From Perspicuibacillus lycopersici (GTDB lineage Bacteria > Bacillota > Bacilli > Bacillales > Caldibacillaceae): a stretch of DNA of 64,000 bases. The stretch spans positions 744,001 to 808,000 of the forward strand of contig NZ_JAOUSF010000002.1 in assembly GCF_025660475.1 (NCBI RefSeq), written 5' to 3'. A program made the translations under genes and the position numbers. Positions 1 to 8,490 of the stretch are shown piece by piece (position 1 is the first letter of the stretch; each line of letters begins with the position of its first letter). The notes beneath the pieces are model-generated. The model made no database searches. It was not told the origin of the DNA and worked only from the letters and a program-made list of their open reading frames with translations.

Positions 1-977
1 GAAGCAGGCTTTAACTGCTGAATAATTTCGGACACCTCTTTAATCATTTCATCGGTAAAAGCATAGCCATAGCCGACAATCCATTTCTCCAATTGGTGAA
101 TTTGAATAATTGCTAAGCTACCAGCCTCCCGCATATTCCTTCCATCAATCTCAAATTGACGTTGATTTGGCAAAACAGTTAGTGCATCAAAATAATTAAG
201 GCGATGTTCCACATAACGGTCTAGCAAACTAGTTAACCCAGAAACAATTAATAGAATAATAATACCGACTGTTACGCCGATTATTAATAGGGACATATCC
301 ATCGGATGCATCTGATGGATACCGCCATGTAACGGTTCATTCACATAGAAAATAATAGCCGCCATCCCTGTGTAGTGCATACTCGTGATGGCAAGCCCCA
401 TTAAAATCGAAGTGATGATTTTAATCAATTGATTCCCCATATATTTTTGTAATGTGGAAAATATATACAATGCTATATAGGAAACAACAATTGCGATCAT
501 AATCGATGCGAGGAATATCCATGGCTGATATATATAATCGGCTTCCATTTCCATTGCTGCCATGCCAATATAGTGCATAGAAGTTATTCCAACTCCCATT
601 ATGATACCAGCAATAATTATAGATATATTTGACTTTCTTGCTCGCGACTGGTTGGAAAAATAGAAGGCTAAATAGGATGCGATAATCGCTGGGAATGCAG
701 AAATGATTGTTAAAAATAAATCATATTCCATTGAAATTGGAAGCATTAAAGCACTCATTCCAATAAAATGCATTGCCCATATCCCTAATCCCATCGCAAC
801 CGATGAAAGCAATAACCAAAATCTTTTATGAAAAAAACTTGTTTGTTGTACCCTTTTGTTTAAGGATATTGCCGTGTATGCCGCACAGCAGGAAATAATA
901 ATAGATAGAAGAATAATAGAAACAGAATACTCTTCATGTAATATATAAATATCTTGAGATTTCGGTAATGTGAACAT
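1..977 (-). CDS. MHYT-domain membrane sensor with GGDEF-like domain (3' end cut by window)
   Basis: The gene starts at the ATG ending at 977 and runs off the left edge, so only about 325 N-terminal residues are visible. I read it directly on the minus strand. It has at least seven hydrophobic segments and three MHYT-type motifs, MHFIGM near residue 69, MHYIGM near 134 and MHYTGM near 200, the hallmark of the MHYT sensor domain, which is thought to bind copper and sense oxygen, CO or NO. From about residue 264 a GGDEF-type start appears (DALTVLPNQRQFE), so the family role is c-di-GMP signalling. The next stretch lacks the usual D-x-D-x-FK residues, so the domain may be degenerate. The GGDEF signature itself lies outside the window. 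No operon partner is visible. Confidence 0.85.
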   Translation of the reverse strand, partial: MFTLPKSQDIYILHEEYSVSIILLSIIISCCAAYTAISLNKRVQQTSFFHKRFWLLLSSVAMGLGIWAMHFIGMSALMLPISMEYDLFLTIISAFPAIIASYLAFYFSNQSRARKSNISIIIAGIIMGVGITSMHYIGMAAMEMEADYIYQPWIFLASIMIAIVVSYIALYIFSTLQKYMGNQLIKIITSILMGLAITSMHYTGMAAIIFYVNEPLHGGIHQMHPMDMSLLIIGVTVGIIILLIVSGLTSLLDRYVEHRLNYFDALTVLPNQRQFEIDGRNMREAGSLAIIQIHQLEKWIVGYGYAFTDEMIKEVSEIIQQLKPA

Positions 978-1572
978 CTTTTTACTTCCTCTTCCATCTG
1001 TTATTTCTTACGTCCTATTTTTATCGGAGTGTACCTTTTAGGCAATTTTATAAATCATTAATTAAGATTAAATTATAAACAATCGGAGGCAAGGAAGCTA
1101 TAGATTAAACACTGGTATTTTTATCTAATGGAACTTTTGAATCAAAAAAAGCGACCTATTTAATTTGGCCACTATCGTTAAAACTATAATATAATTTTTA
1201 GTGTTCATAAAAGTTGCCACCGCTTTCTAATTTACAGCCAAAGAATCATTCATGTTTCAATTATTTGGCCATTGTTTAGCTGTGCCATTTTGTTATTACT
1301 AGCCTATAAGTAGCCCGCAGACTTGAATACTCTGCGTCTTCCTGCAGGCGAGCGATAAGCCTCCTCGTCGCTTACACTCTCAACTGTCTCGCTTTTTCCG
1401 CTGGAGTCTCCATGTATTGAGTCTTCTTTGTAGCTCATTCAATCTTTATTTTTTATCCAGGTACCTTGCAATAAACAATACTAAATGATATATTGTATTT
1501 GCAAATTACTAATTATTGTTCAGTACTGAATAATAATTAATAGTGAAGTTAACAGAATAGGGTGAGTAAAGA
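978..1572. other. Gene-free intergenic stretch between divergent genes
   Basis: AT-rich sequence with no plausible reading frame. It contains the palindromic repeat at 1314-1426, and the promoters of the divergent MHYT and PadR genes must lie here. I could not place them with confidence. Confidence 0.5.
1314..1426 (-). repeat. Bacillus-type palindromic intergenic repeat, copy A
   Basis: GC-rich island in AT-rich DNA. On the minus strand it reads GACTCCAGCGGAAAAAGCGA, then a GACGAGGAGGCT core, then CGCCTGCAGGAAGACGC. The same order of motifs is seen in the element at 4461-4694. Outer arms GCAGACTTGAATAC (1317-1330) and GTATTGAGTC (1414-1423) are roughly inverted. This layout resembles abundant non-coding repeats seen in many Bacillus genomes. 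It encodes nothing and looks like a decayed mobile palindrome. Confidence 0.6.
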
Positions 1573-1905
1573 TTGAATGTACAATTTAAAAAAGGTGTGT
1601 TAGAGCTTTGTGTTCTTGTTTTGTTGGATAAAAAGGATCGGTATGGTTATGAATTAGTGCAAAAAATATCAAATCAAATTGAAATATCGGAAGGCTCTGT
1701 ATATCCTCTTCTTCGTCGTCTAACGAAGGAAGAATATTTTACCACTTATTTGAAGGAATCAACTGAGGGACCTTCACGTAAGTATTACCGGTTAACAGAT
1801 AAAGGAAGAGAGTATTTATACGAGCTTATTGATGAATGGACAGAATTCTCTAATGGTGTGAATCAATTAATTAAAGAAGGTGTTGGGAACAATGACGAAA
1901 GATAA
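1573..1905 (+). CDS. PadR family transcriptional regulator
   Basis: A 110-residue winged-helix protein of normal PadR length. The N-terminal half ([23 protein letters not shown], cited here as residues 10-32) and the [11 protein letters not shown] recognition helix near residues 40-50 are diagnostic. It starts at TTG 1573, preceded by AGGGTGAG at 1559-1566. It overlaps the next gene by 14 nt and heads a three-gene PadR / HAAS / DUF4097 cassette that is common in Firmicutes, where PadR usually represses its own operon. In related systems the inducer is envelope or antibiotic stress, which is an inference here. Confidence 0.92.
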   Translation: MNVQFKKGVLELCVLVLLDKKDRYGYELVQKISNQIEISEGSVYPLLRRLTKEEYFTTYLKESTEGPSRKYYRLTDKGREYLYELIDEWTEFSNGVNQLIKEGVGNNDER

Positions 1906-2455
1906 ATTTTTAAATCAATTAAATAGTTTATTAAAAAATATCCCTAAGGATGAGCGAGAAGACATTTTACAAGACTATGTGGAGCATTTTACTTTTGGAT
2001 TAGCGGAAGGGAAAACAGAGGACGAAATCTCTGCAGCATTAGGATCCCCTACGCAAATTGCAAAGGAACTGTTAGCAAATTATCATCTGGAAAAAGTTAC
2101 GACAAGTGTAACTGCAGGCAATATTTTTCGTGCGGTTTGGGCTGTGTTTGGGTTAAGCTTCTTCAATTTAGTTATTGTGCTCGGTCCTGCCATTGCATTC
2201 ACTTCATTGATTATTTCCGGCTGGGTAATGGGGATAGCACTTACAGTTACTCCTCTCCTAGTCATTGTTGATGCAGTTGTACATCCAGGTGCATTTTTAC
2301 TATATCATCTCTTCTTTTCTATGATCCTTTGTGGAATTGGTTATTTTATAATGCTCGCAATGTACTATATTACAAAATGGGCTACAAATGGATTTGTTCG
2401 CTATTTGAAATTTAATGCATCGTTAGTGAAAGGTGGTTTAACGAATGATAAATAA
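1892..2455 (+). CDS. HAAS domain / DUF1700 family membrane protein
   Basis: A protein of about 187 residues. The first 75 residues are a soluble helical domain with the HAAS signature ([20 protein letters not shown] and AAALGSP-like [14 protein letters not shown]), named for its association with PadR-like regulators. Two to three long membrane helices follow. I chose ATG 1892, with AGAAGGTG at 1875-1882 about nine nt upstream, rather than the GTG at 1880. It overlaps both neighbours (1892-1905 with PadR, 2445-2455 with the DUF4097 gene), so translation is probably coupled. The role is probably to hold the downstream sensor or regulator at the membrane, an inference from the family. Confidence 0.88.
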   Translation: MTKDKFLNQLNSLLKNIPKDEREDILQDYVEHFTFGLAEGKTEDEISAALGSPTQIAKELLANYHLEKVTTSVTAGNIFRAVWAVFGLSFFNLVIVLGPAIAFTSLIISGWVMGIALTVTPLLVIVDAVVHPGAFLLYHLFFSMILCGIGYFIMLAMYYITKWATNGFVRYLKFNASLVKGGLTNDK

Positions 2456-3323
2456 AAAGAAACTTTCCATCATAGCAGCTATCATTATTTTAATAGGGAT
2501 TATCGGGAGCCTACTTACGTTTCGCTCGATTACCGCAGTAGATATTAATGAAAAAAAGGTCGTCACTAATCAACAGGTAGCAAAAATTGAGATAAATACA
2601 AATAATACTCGTGTGAACATTCAACCGACAACGGAAAATAATATTACATTAACATTAGATGGGAAAGCCCCTTCTAATCATAAACAAACATTTACTGCAG
2701 AAGTAGAAGCTTCTACACTTCTTATCACGATAAAAGACAAACATATAAACTGGTTTAGCTTCAACATTTTTGATGTATTTAAGCCGCTAACATTAAATGT
2801 TTACCTTCCAGAAAAGCAATATGAATCATTACAGGTAGCTAGTAATAACGGGTATGTCTCTGCCAAGCAATTAAATGCCTTAGATTTTCATCTCGAGACA
2901 GATAATGGACGTATCGACTTGACGGAAATCCAAGCTCAACAAATTACAGCCGTTTCTGATAACGGAAGAATCGATATGAAGGATAGTGTCGCAAATACGA
3001 TTCATGTCGCTACGAAAAATGGGAAGCTTACACTAGATGATGTTGCCGGGGAGTTAGAAGGGATTACAAATAACGGAAGCATTACGTTATTTACGAAGGA
3101 ATTAAATCGAAATCTTGATTTGAAAACAGACAATGGCCGAATCTCGATTAAAACAGAAAAAGAGCCTACTAATGCGGAATTTCAAATTGATGTTGATAAT
3201 GGGAAAGTAAATATACTCGATAAGTATCAAGGGAATACTGTTATTGGAAATGGGGAATATCTCATTAAGCTTTCTAGTGATAATGGAAGTATTTCGGTGA
3301 CAAATGAATCATTCCGAAATTAA
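2445..3323 (+). CDS. DUF4097 family beta-strand repeat protein, membrane-anchored
   Basis: A 292-residue protein with one N-terminal membrane helix (residues 6-28), then an extracellular all-beta region. The repeated motif xSDNGxI/DNGRI/NNGSI occurs at least eight times about 18-22 residues apart, typical of the right-handed beta-solenoid DUF4097 (putative adhesin) fold. It is the last gene of the PadR operon, starts inside the preceding gene and is followed by a strong terminator at 3366. The family often accompanies envelope-stress sensors such as LiaG-like proteins. Ligand unknown. Confidence 0.88.
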   Translation: MINKKKLSIIAAIIILIGIIGSLLTFRSITAVDINEKKVVTNQQVAKIEINTNNTRVNIQPTTENNITLTLDGKAPSNHKQTFTAEVEASTLLITIKDKHINWFSFNIFDVFKPLTLNVYLPEKQYESLQVASNNGYVSAKQLNALDFHLETDNGRIDLTEIQAQQITAVSDNGRIDMKDSVANTIHVATKNGKLTLDDVAGELEGITNNGSITLFTKELNRNLDLKTDNGRISIKTEKEPTNAEFQIDVDNGKVNILDKYQGNTVIGNGEYLIKLSSDNGSISVTNESFRN

Positions 3324-3365
3324 AAATGCCAACAAAATTTGTTGCATAAAGTACCGATTAATCAA

Positions 3366-3400
3366 GGACGAGAGGAAGTAATAGCCTCTCGTCCTTTTCC
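3366..3400 (+). terminator. Rho-independent terminator of PadR operon
   Basis: Ten-bp perfect stem GGACGAGAGG (3366-3375) with CCTCTCGTCC (3385-3394), a 9-nt loop, then TTTT. Confidence 0.88.
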
Positions 3401-3481
3401 CACTCTATTATTTTTACGCGGAAAGCTTGTATAATTGATTTATCTATTAAATGAAAAGTTATGGTAAAGGAGTATTGGGCA

Positions 3482-4432
3482 ATGAAGAAATTTTTCCTGA
3501 GTAAATCATTTAAAATTGTTGCTATTTTATTGATTTTATATTTTGTAAACTGGTTAATTCCGAGTAGTAAGACAAATCTTGATTCCTCCTGGTTCCCAAG
3601 GGAAAACGAAGGTCCGCTCGTAATAGCCCATCAGGCAGGTAATCAAGAACGACCATCCTCAACTAATCTTGCTTTTGAGCATGCAATAGCAATTGGCGCA
3701 GATATTTTAGAATTTGATGTTGCACTTACGAAGGATAATCAACTAGTTACCATTCATGACCTAACAGTAGATCGTACTACTGATGGATCAGGGAAGGTAA
3801 GAGAGCATACATACGAAGAGATAAAAGCACTGAACGCCGGATATGGACTCGAGGATGAAAACGGTCAACCTATTCGGGATGCTTCAAAAAATCCATATAT
3901 TGAAACAGGAGCCTACATCCCAAATTTAGAAGAAATTTTCACTAAGTACAGTCATTACAAAATGGTAATTGAACTAAAGGATTCTGGAGAGGACGGGAAA
4001 ACGAGTGCCAAAGTATTTTGGAATTTAGTGAAGAAATACAATATGGAAAAAAATGTTGTTGTTGCCTGCTTCGATAAAGATACTTTAAAGGAGTTGCGTA
4101 GGCTGTCTAATGACAAGCTGATTACCTCTGCTAGCGAAGGGGAAATGTACCCATTTTACGCATTTCATCGTCTAGGACTTCCCGCATTAAATAATTTTAG
4201 TTCCTTTGAAATGTTACATATCCCTGTTAGCTATACGATTAAGGGGATAAAATTCAATCTTTTAACGGATTCCCTTCTTCAGGATGCTCATAAGCGGAAT
4301 ATGGCTGTCTATTATTGGACAATTAATGACGCAGATCAGATGCGAGAGCTTATTGAAATGGGGGTAGACGGAATTATGACGGATCATCCCGAATTACTAA
4401 TCCAAGTGTTAAAGGAAGAAGGAATAAGATAA
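3482..4432 (+). CDS. Glycerophosphodiester phosphodiesterase, membrane-anchored
   Basis: A protein of 316 residues that hydrolyses glycerophosphodiesters to glycerol-3-phosphate and an alcohol. It has an N-terminal membrane helix followed by a TIM-barrel GDPD domain. IAHQAGN is the HRG-box, with Arg replaced by Gln. EFDVAL carries the metal-binding Glu and Asp, TIHDLTVDRTTDGSG the second catalytic His, and VIELKD a further metal ligand. The final YYWTINDADQMRELIEMGVDGIMTDHPE is classical for the family. The PENT motif is changed to PSST. I chose ATG 3482, with AAAGGAG at 3466-3472, over the upstream ATG at 3461. Likely anchored outside the membrane. It ends facing the SDR gene across a repeat. 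Confidence 0.93.
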   Translation: MKKFFLSKSFKIVAILLILYFVNWLIPSSKTNLDSSWFPRENEGPLVIAHQAGNQERPSSTNLAFEHAIAIGADILEFDVALTKDNQLVTIHDLTVDRTTDGSGKVREHTYEEIKALNAGYGLEDENGQPIRDASKNPYIETGAYIPNLEEIFTKYSHYKMVIELKDSGEDGKTSAKVFWNLVKKYNMEKNVVVACFDKDTLKELRRLSNDKLITSASEGEMYPFYAFHRLGLPALNNFSSFEMLHIPVSYTIKGIKFNLLTDSLLQDAHKRNMAVYYWTINDADQMRELIEMGVDGIMTDHPELLIQVLKEEGIR

Positions 4433-4460
4433 GAAAGCTACTTCTTTCCACGATAACAAT

Positions 4461-4694
4461 GAGGCTGGGACATAACAATTGATGTTTAAATGTAAGACGA
4501 ACAATCATTCGGATAGCGGAGGAAATATACGTAGGCTCCTGCGGGAAAAGCATGAGCAGAAGACCCCGTACGAAGCGTAGCGGAGGAGGAGGCTATGGCC
4601 ATGCCCGCGGAAAGCGAGGTATATTTCCGGAGCGAATTTACCGACTTAACTTTGTTCGGATTCTCTTACATAAAAATACTTTTGTCCCAGCCTC
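4461..4694. repeat. MITE-like palindromic repeat, copy B, between convergent genes
   Basis: The element is bounded by a perfect 12-bp inverted repeat, GAGGCTGGGACA at 4461-4472 and TGTCCCAGCCTC at 4683-4694. Nested inside is another inverted pair, roughly GCGGAGGAAATATAC near 4517 and GTATATTTCCGGAGC near 4619. The GC-rich core has the same motif series as copy A (1314-1426). It sits exactly between the convergent GDPD and SDR genes, so as RNA it would fold strongly in both directions and may act as a bidirectional terminator. No coding capacity and no obvious target-site duplication. Confidence 0.75.
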
Positions 4695-4731
4695 ATCGTT
4701 TGTTTAATCTCTTTCGAATAGATACACATTG

Positions 4732-5517
4732 CTATAAAAGCGACTCCGCTCCATCAATATAAATTTCACTTCCAGTAATATGGTTGGACTGATTGGAAGC
4801 AAGAAATAGTACTAAATCTGCAACCTGTTCCGGTTTTCCTGCTTTATGCTCCAATGGTTGACCTCCTTCTGGATATTTTACTGGAATCTCCACTTTTTTT
4901 AGTTTCTCTTTGTCTGCCCATGTATTTTCACCGATATTGGTTTCAATACTTCCCGGACATATCATATTTACTCTAATATGATACTTGGCTAGCTCAAGGG
5001 CTGCCATTTTGCCAAAGCCCATTTGCCCTATTTTCGATGTACTATACGCGGACATGCCAAAGTTTTTATAAACTCTATTTCCATTAATGGAGCTAGTAAT
5101 AATAATACTACCGCCATTTGTTTTCAAATGTGGGATTGCATATTTTACGGTTAAAAATGTGCTTGTTAAGTTGTTAGAAATCGTCAATTCCCAATCATCC
5201 GGTTCCATGTCTTCAATTGGAGTTACTTCGCCATTAATACCCGCATTGGCAAAGACAATGTCCACTCTCCCCCATTTTTCAACCGTTTGTTTGTAGGCAT
5301 TGGCAACCTCTTCGGGATGGGAAACGTTCCCCTCGATTGCAATTGCTTCACTTCCTAACTGTTCGATTTTTTCCTTCGTTTCTTCCACATTTTCTTTATG
5401 TAAATCGAGTAAAGCAATCTTTGCTCCATTTTCTGCCAGCTTAATTGCTGATGCCTTTCCAATTCCTGAACCTGCACCAGTAACGACTGCAACTTGATTT
5501 TGTAATAATTTTTCCAT
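4732..5517 (-). CDS. SDR family NAD(P)-dependent oxidoreductase
   Basis: A 261-residue classical short-chain dehydrogenase/reductase. Visible motifs are the cofactor-binding TGAGSGIG at residues 13-20, the NAGIN motif at 91-95, the catalytic Ser in TSSING near 141, and the YSTSK tetrad at Tyr158-Lys162. The acidic LLDLH at the end of beta-2 suggests NAD(H) preference. The C-terminal ITGSEIYIDGAESLL is typical of the FabG-like subfamily. The substrate cannot be read from sequence. SD GTAGGAGG precedes the ATG at 5517. Monocistronic. Confidence 0.92.
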   Translation of the reverse strand: MEKLLQNQVAVVTGAGSGIGKASAIKLAENGAKIALLDLHKENVEETKEKIEQLGSEAIAIEGNVSHPEEVANAYKQTVEKWGRVDIVFANAGINGEVTPIEDMEPDDWELTISNNLTSTFLTVKYAIPHLKTNGGSIIITSSINGNRVYKNFGMSAYSTSKIGQMGFGKMAALELAKYHIRVNMICPGSIETNIGENTWADKEKLKKVEIPVKYPEGGQPLEHKAGKPEQVADLVLFLASNQSNHITGSEIYIDGAESLL

Positions 5518-5829
5518 GTTTTATTCCCTCCTACAGGATGATATTCTTAATTTATCCATTATGAAGATTTTCAACATAGAAATTGATAGAATCGAGAGCA
5601 TTGGATAAAACTGGATTACTTAAAACTCCGCTCTTTATGGCGATGGAGTTTCGATAAAAACATGAAATCAACAACTATCTCTGCTGTCAGTATTTCCTTT
5701 GTTCTTTTGATTTTGTTAAATCGCATTGTTTTTTAGGCAAAAAATATGGGAACGTCTAATTTGGACGTTCCCATTCTTATTCCGTTAAAGCACCCGCTAA
5801 TCAAATAAGGTGATTTATTTATAATAAAC
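5518..5829. other. Intergenic stretch between SDR and VOC genes
   Basis: No coding frame. It contains the terminator at 5740-5774 and a weaker hairpin near 5622-5655 (AACTCC paired with GGAGTT). The SDR promoter must lie in the left part but was not resolved. Confidence 0.5.
5740..5774 (-). terminator. Terminator of VOC gene
   Basis: Perfect stem TGGGAACGTC (5747-5756) with GACGTTCCCA (5764-5773). Read on the minus strand it is followed by a run of T at 5745-5740. Confidence 0.88.
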
Positions 5830-6201
5830 CTACCAGTGTACTTGAAGTTTATTTCCATTTAGGTCATAAAAGTGGAAAAAGGCATGACCATTATCTTCTT
5901 TTATATCCTCGACCTTAACTTGATTATCAATTAAGTGTTGATGAAATTCAGGTAATTCAGGACTTGTAAAGCCAATGCTAAATGCTTGTTCATTATTAAT
6001 TGTAAAATGTGCAAATGTTTCATCTTCGGTAGGAACTAAGATAAGTAAAAAAGGTCCTTCATTTACTTTTAAAATTGCAAGTTCCTCCGTATCGTTTAGT
6101 AACTGGAGCCCTAATACATCCCTATACCATTGTGCAGACAGTTCTAAATCTTTAACAGGAATTCGAATATAATGTACTTGCTCAATAAATGATTTACTCA
6201 T
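5830..6201 (-). CDS. VOC (glyoxalase/bleomycin-resistance fold) family protein
   Basis: A 123-residue vicinal-oxygen-chelate protein made of two beta-alpha-beta-beta-beta modules. The start HYIRIPVKDLELSAQWYRDVLGL and the end HAFFHFYDLNGNKLQVHW are characteristic. Possible metal ligands are His9/His10 and the His of LQVHW. Glyoxalase, dioxygenase or drug-binding roles cannot be separated by sequence. It has its own SD (AAGGAGAG) and a strong terminator, so it is probably transcribed alone. Confidence 0.88.
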   Translation of the reverse strand: MSKSFIEQVHYIRIPVKDLELSAQWYRDVLGLQLLNDTEELAILKVNEGPFLLILVPTEDETFAHFTINNEQAFSIGFTSPELPEFHQHLIDNQVKVEDIKEDNGHAFFHFYDLNGNKLQVHW

Positions 6202-6395
6202 GGGCTTCTCTCCTTATTTCATCCGCTATATCAAATAGTTCCCTTTCATATACCTTTTTCCTTCCGAATTATTGAATTAACCTGCCCTTTAACGGAACAA
6301 TTAACTCCCTATTATTCAGAGAATTACGATAACATTAGTTTAGCATAATTTATGTTAATTTGGAAAAAACACTATTCTTTTTTCTTTTGTTGGAG

Positions 6396-6995
6396 TCAAA
6401 TAAATGTGGCACAAAGCTGCTCAACAATTTCTTCAGGTGTATAGCCCCGGACTTCTCTTTGGAACAAATAGGAGTCACTGCTTAAAGCGATAAGCAGCAT
6501 GTCTGCTTTAAATACACTATTTGGTTGTACTTCTTTTCCTTCATACATCTCATGAAAAAGTCGAACGAAGTGTTGATGTAGCTCTTCGTGTAACGGACTG
6601 TATACTCCGGACTTTTTACGTTTCGTGGATGCTGAATCCTCGACACCTTTAAGTAGCTGGGCTTTGCTTTCCCTTAATCGAATAAATAAATGGAGTATTC
6701 CTTTCAGTCTCTCCGTTGGCGGCTCTGCTTGGTTTTGTTCCAAGTATTCTTCTACATCCTCAAAGCATCTCACCACATTATCTTTAATTAAATCTAGACA
6801 TATTTCTCCTTTGCTTCTATACCGACGATAAAGCGTACCTGAACCAATTCCAGCCTCTGCAGCAATTTGATTCATACTTACTTTTTCCACACCACTTTCC
6901 TCAAACAATCGAGCCGCTGTATCTAAAATGCGCTGACGGTTCTCAACTGCATCTCGACGTTCTGGACGAGTATAGGTATTTTCGAGATCCTTCAT
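6396..6995 (-). CDS. TetR/AcrR family transcriptional regulator
   Basis: A 199-residue regulator. The N-terminal HTH is clear at about residues 15-62 (RQRILDTAARLFEESG, then VSMNQIAAEAGIGSGTLYRRYRSKGEI). The C-terminal ligand domain is helical and not assignable. It is transcribed divergently from the isochorismatase-like gene at 7116. A 15-bp inverted repeat at 7028-7042 in the gap is the probable operator for both. The likely regulon is itself plus the hydrolase pair downstream, of which the second member is now a pseudogene. Confidence 0.92.
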   Translation of the reverse strand: MKDLENTYTRPERRDAVENRQRILDTAARLFEESGVEKVSMNQIAAEAGIGSGTLYRRYRSKGEICLDLIKDNVVRCFEDVEEYLEQNQAEPPTERLKGILHLFIRLRESKAQLLKGVEDSASTKRKKSGVYSPLHEELHQHFVRLFHEMYEGKEVQPNSVFKADMLLIALSSDSYLFQREVRGYTPEEIVEQLCATFI

Positions 6996-7027
6996 ATTCT
7001 ATCGCTCCTTCAACTTCTATCAATACC

Positions 7028-7061
7028 CCATTTGACAAATGGAGACATCGCCGTTTATTAT
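7028..7061 (+). promoter_or_regulatory. Promoter with overlapping TetR operator
   Basis: CCATTTGACAAATGG (7028-7042) is a perfect inverted repeat around one central base. It contains a consensus -35 TTGACA (7032-7037). A -10 TATTAT follows at 7056-7061, 18 bp away. The position suits steric repression by the divergent TetR protein. Inferred from sequence and position. Confidence 0.65.
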
Positions 7062-7115
7062 AAGCGAGAGAGTTCTCCACTTAATAATAGCTTAAGGAAA
7101 TGAGGTTGACAACAG

Positions 7116-7682
7116 ATGCAAGATCAATCAAAAAATGCTGCATTGTTAGTAATGGATATGCAAAATGGCATTGTTTCCCACTATGCAGAAGATGTAGTAT
7201 TCCCCCCCGTTCAGAAAGCACTGGCACATGCTCGCGAACATCATATCCCAGTAATTTTTATCCGTGTTGGATTTAGCGAAGGCTATCCTGAAGTGAGCCC
7301 ACAAAATAAAGTATTTTCTTCAATCGCAAAAATTGGAGGTATGACTACATCTGATGAATCGACTCAAATACATGCAGCTGTTAAGCCTGAAGCAAATGAA
7401 CCAATTGTAACAAAGTACAGATTCAGCGCATTTGCTGGAAGTACACTTGAAACGATTCTCCGTTCCCGTCAAATCGATACACTCATACTTTGTGGTATTG
7501 CGACTAGTGGTGTTGTTTTATCCACTGTGCGTGAAGCATTTGATAAAGATTTTTCCTTAACAGTATTGAAAGATGCTTGTTTTGATCAGGATCCGGAAGT
7601 TCACCGCGTTCTTACAGAAAAGGTTTTCCCTAAACAGGCAAATGTAGTAACTGTCGATGCTTGGTGTGATATATTGGTTTAA
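7116..7682 (+). CDS. Isochorismatase-superfamily hydrolase lacking the usual catalytic Cys
   Basis: A 188-residue alpha/beta hydrolase of the isochorismatase-like fold. Asp14 in LLVMDMQNGIV and Lys100 in TKYRFSAF match the Asp and Lys of the family triad, and the CGIAT box (residues 126-130) carries the conserved cis-peptide region. In GxxTxxCV cysteine hydrolases the nucleophile falls three residues further on. Here that position is Val133 (SGVVLST), so a Cys-dependent nicotinamidase-type reaction is unlikely. Many bacterial homologues share this Val, and the substrate is unknown. SD GAGGT precedes ATG 7116. Downstream is the remnant of an alpha/beta-hydrolase gene, probably once its operon partner. 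Confidence 0.9.
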   Translation: MQDQSKNAALLVMDMQNGIVSHYAEDVVFPPVQKALAHAREHHIPVIFIRVGFSEGYPEVSPQNKVFSSIAKIGGMTTSDESTQIHAAVKPEANEPIVTKYRFSAFAGSTLETILRSRQIDTLILCGIATSGVVLSTVREAFDKDFSLTVLKDACFDQDPEVHRVLTEKVFPKQANVVTVDAWCDILV

Positions 7683-7685
7683 TAA

Positions 7686-7959
7686 ATAAACGGTCAGCTT
7701 ATTGATACGGAATCTTATCATCAATTTGAAAGTGGTAACTTCCTACGAAGAGATGGAATGATTCTGAAATAAACTTCGTGAAGCCGGCGTTCCTGTGACT
7801 TCCGTACGATTCCAAGGTATAATTCATGACTTTGTAATGCTTAATAATCTTGCAGAAACAGAAACAGCCAAAGGGGCATTATTACTAGCCACTGCTTGGT
7901 TAAAAGCTTCACTTTATGTACCCGACTTCCGGTTGATTACTCCTTATCCTGGAATTTAA
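7686..7959 (+). pseudogene. Remnant of alpha/beta-hydrolase (HSL-type esterase) gene
   Basis: Two fragments in different frames can be read. First, 7686-7772 gives a piece with IDTESYHQFESGNFLRRDGM, which resembles the cap and linker region before the WFWD motif of alpha/beta-hydrolase fold-3 esterases. Then 7771-7959 gives LREAGVPVTSVRFQGIIHDF with the catalytic His (GIIHDFVMLN) and the normal C-terminal helix ALLLATAWLKASL. The nucleophile elbow (GDSAGG), the catalytic Asp and the N-terminus are missing, so this is a deleted and frameshifted gene. It follows the hydrolase at 7116 by only 4 nt. Confidence 0.75.
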
Positions 7960-8212
7960 TAAGCAGTTCAAATGATATGTTGTCGGGTTTTTTCTTTTTG
8001 ATCAGTAAGAAGTTAATACTTAATAATTTCCGCGATACTGATAAAGTTATCGGTACGAAATCCCCACATTTCATCGTTTCCGATATACTAATAGTTTAAC
8101 TGACAAAGTAAGAATTCCAATTTTCCCTTCCTCTCATTATAAGACAGCTCGTATTCATCTATTAATTGTTCTTCTCCCCCAAGATTTCATAAAAACTAAA
8201 AAAAGCATAACG

Positions 8213-8426
8213 CATGAATTTAAAACCACTATTGTATCATTAAGAGGATTTGCAAAATACTGAAGGAAAACCATTTAACAGAGGAGAAACGAGAGGAATA
8301 TTTAGATATCATCATAACCGAATCAGAAGGTATGAACATCTTGAATTTATTACCGATATAGCTCGTTTTCGATTAGATGAGCAAATCCGAAAATCGATTG
8401 TTTTAATGGAACCAAAATTAGTTTAA
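8213..8426 (+). pseudogene. Remnant of sensor histidine kinase (HisKA region)
   Basis: Three short in-order pieces in shifting frames rebuild a HisKA domain: HEFKTTIVSLRGFAKY (8213-8260), then LKENHLTEEKREEYLDIIIT and ESE, then DIARFRLDEQIRKSIVLMEP. The H-box His-Glu-Phe-Lys-Thr and the x-EEKREEYLDII helix are typical of PAS-type sporulation and aerotaxis kinases. Stops and frameshifts separate the pieces, and neither the sensor part nor the ATPase domain is present. Not expressed as a protein. Confidence 0.75.
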
Positions 8427-8490
8427 TAGCTACATTTAGTTAGCCCCACTAAAATAAACAAGAATTAATGATTCTATTAGTAGAAATAAT

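Noticed and set aside
4461-4694. Insertion sequence
   Set aside because: The inverted ends are clear but there is no transposase; it is a non-coding repeat.
5087-5497. Plus-strand frames over the SDR gene
   Set aside because: They mirror the SDR coding frame on the other strand and have no ribosome site.
7896-8099. Plus-strand 67-residue frame
   Set aside because: It overlaps the esterase remnant and has unlikely composition and no Shine-Dalgarno.
7686-8426. Single large pseudogene over the whole stretch
   Set aside because: The two halves match different families (esterase and histidine kinase), so they were kept apart.
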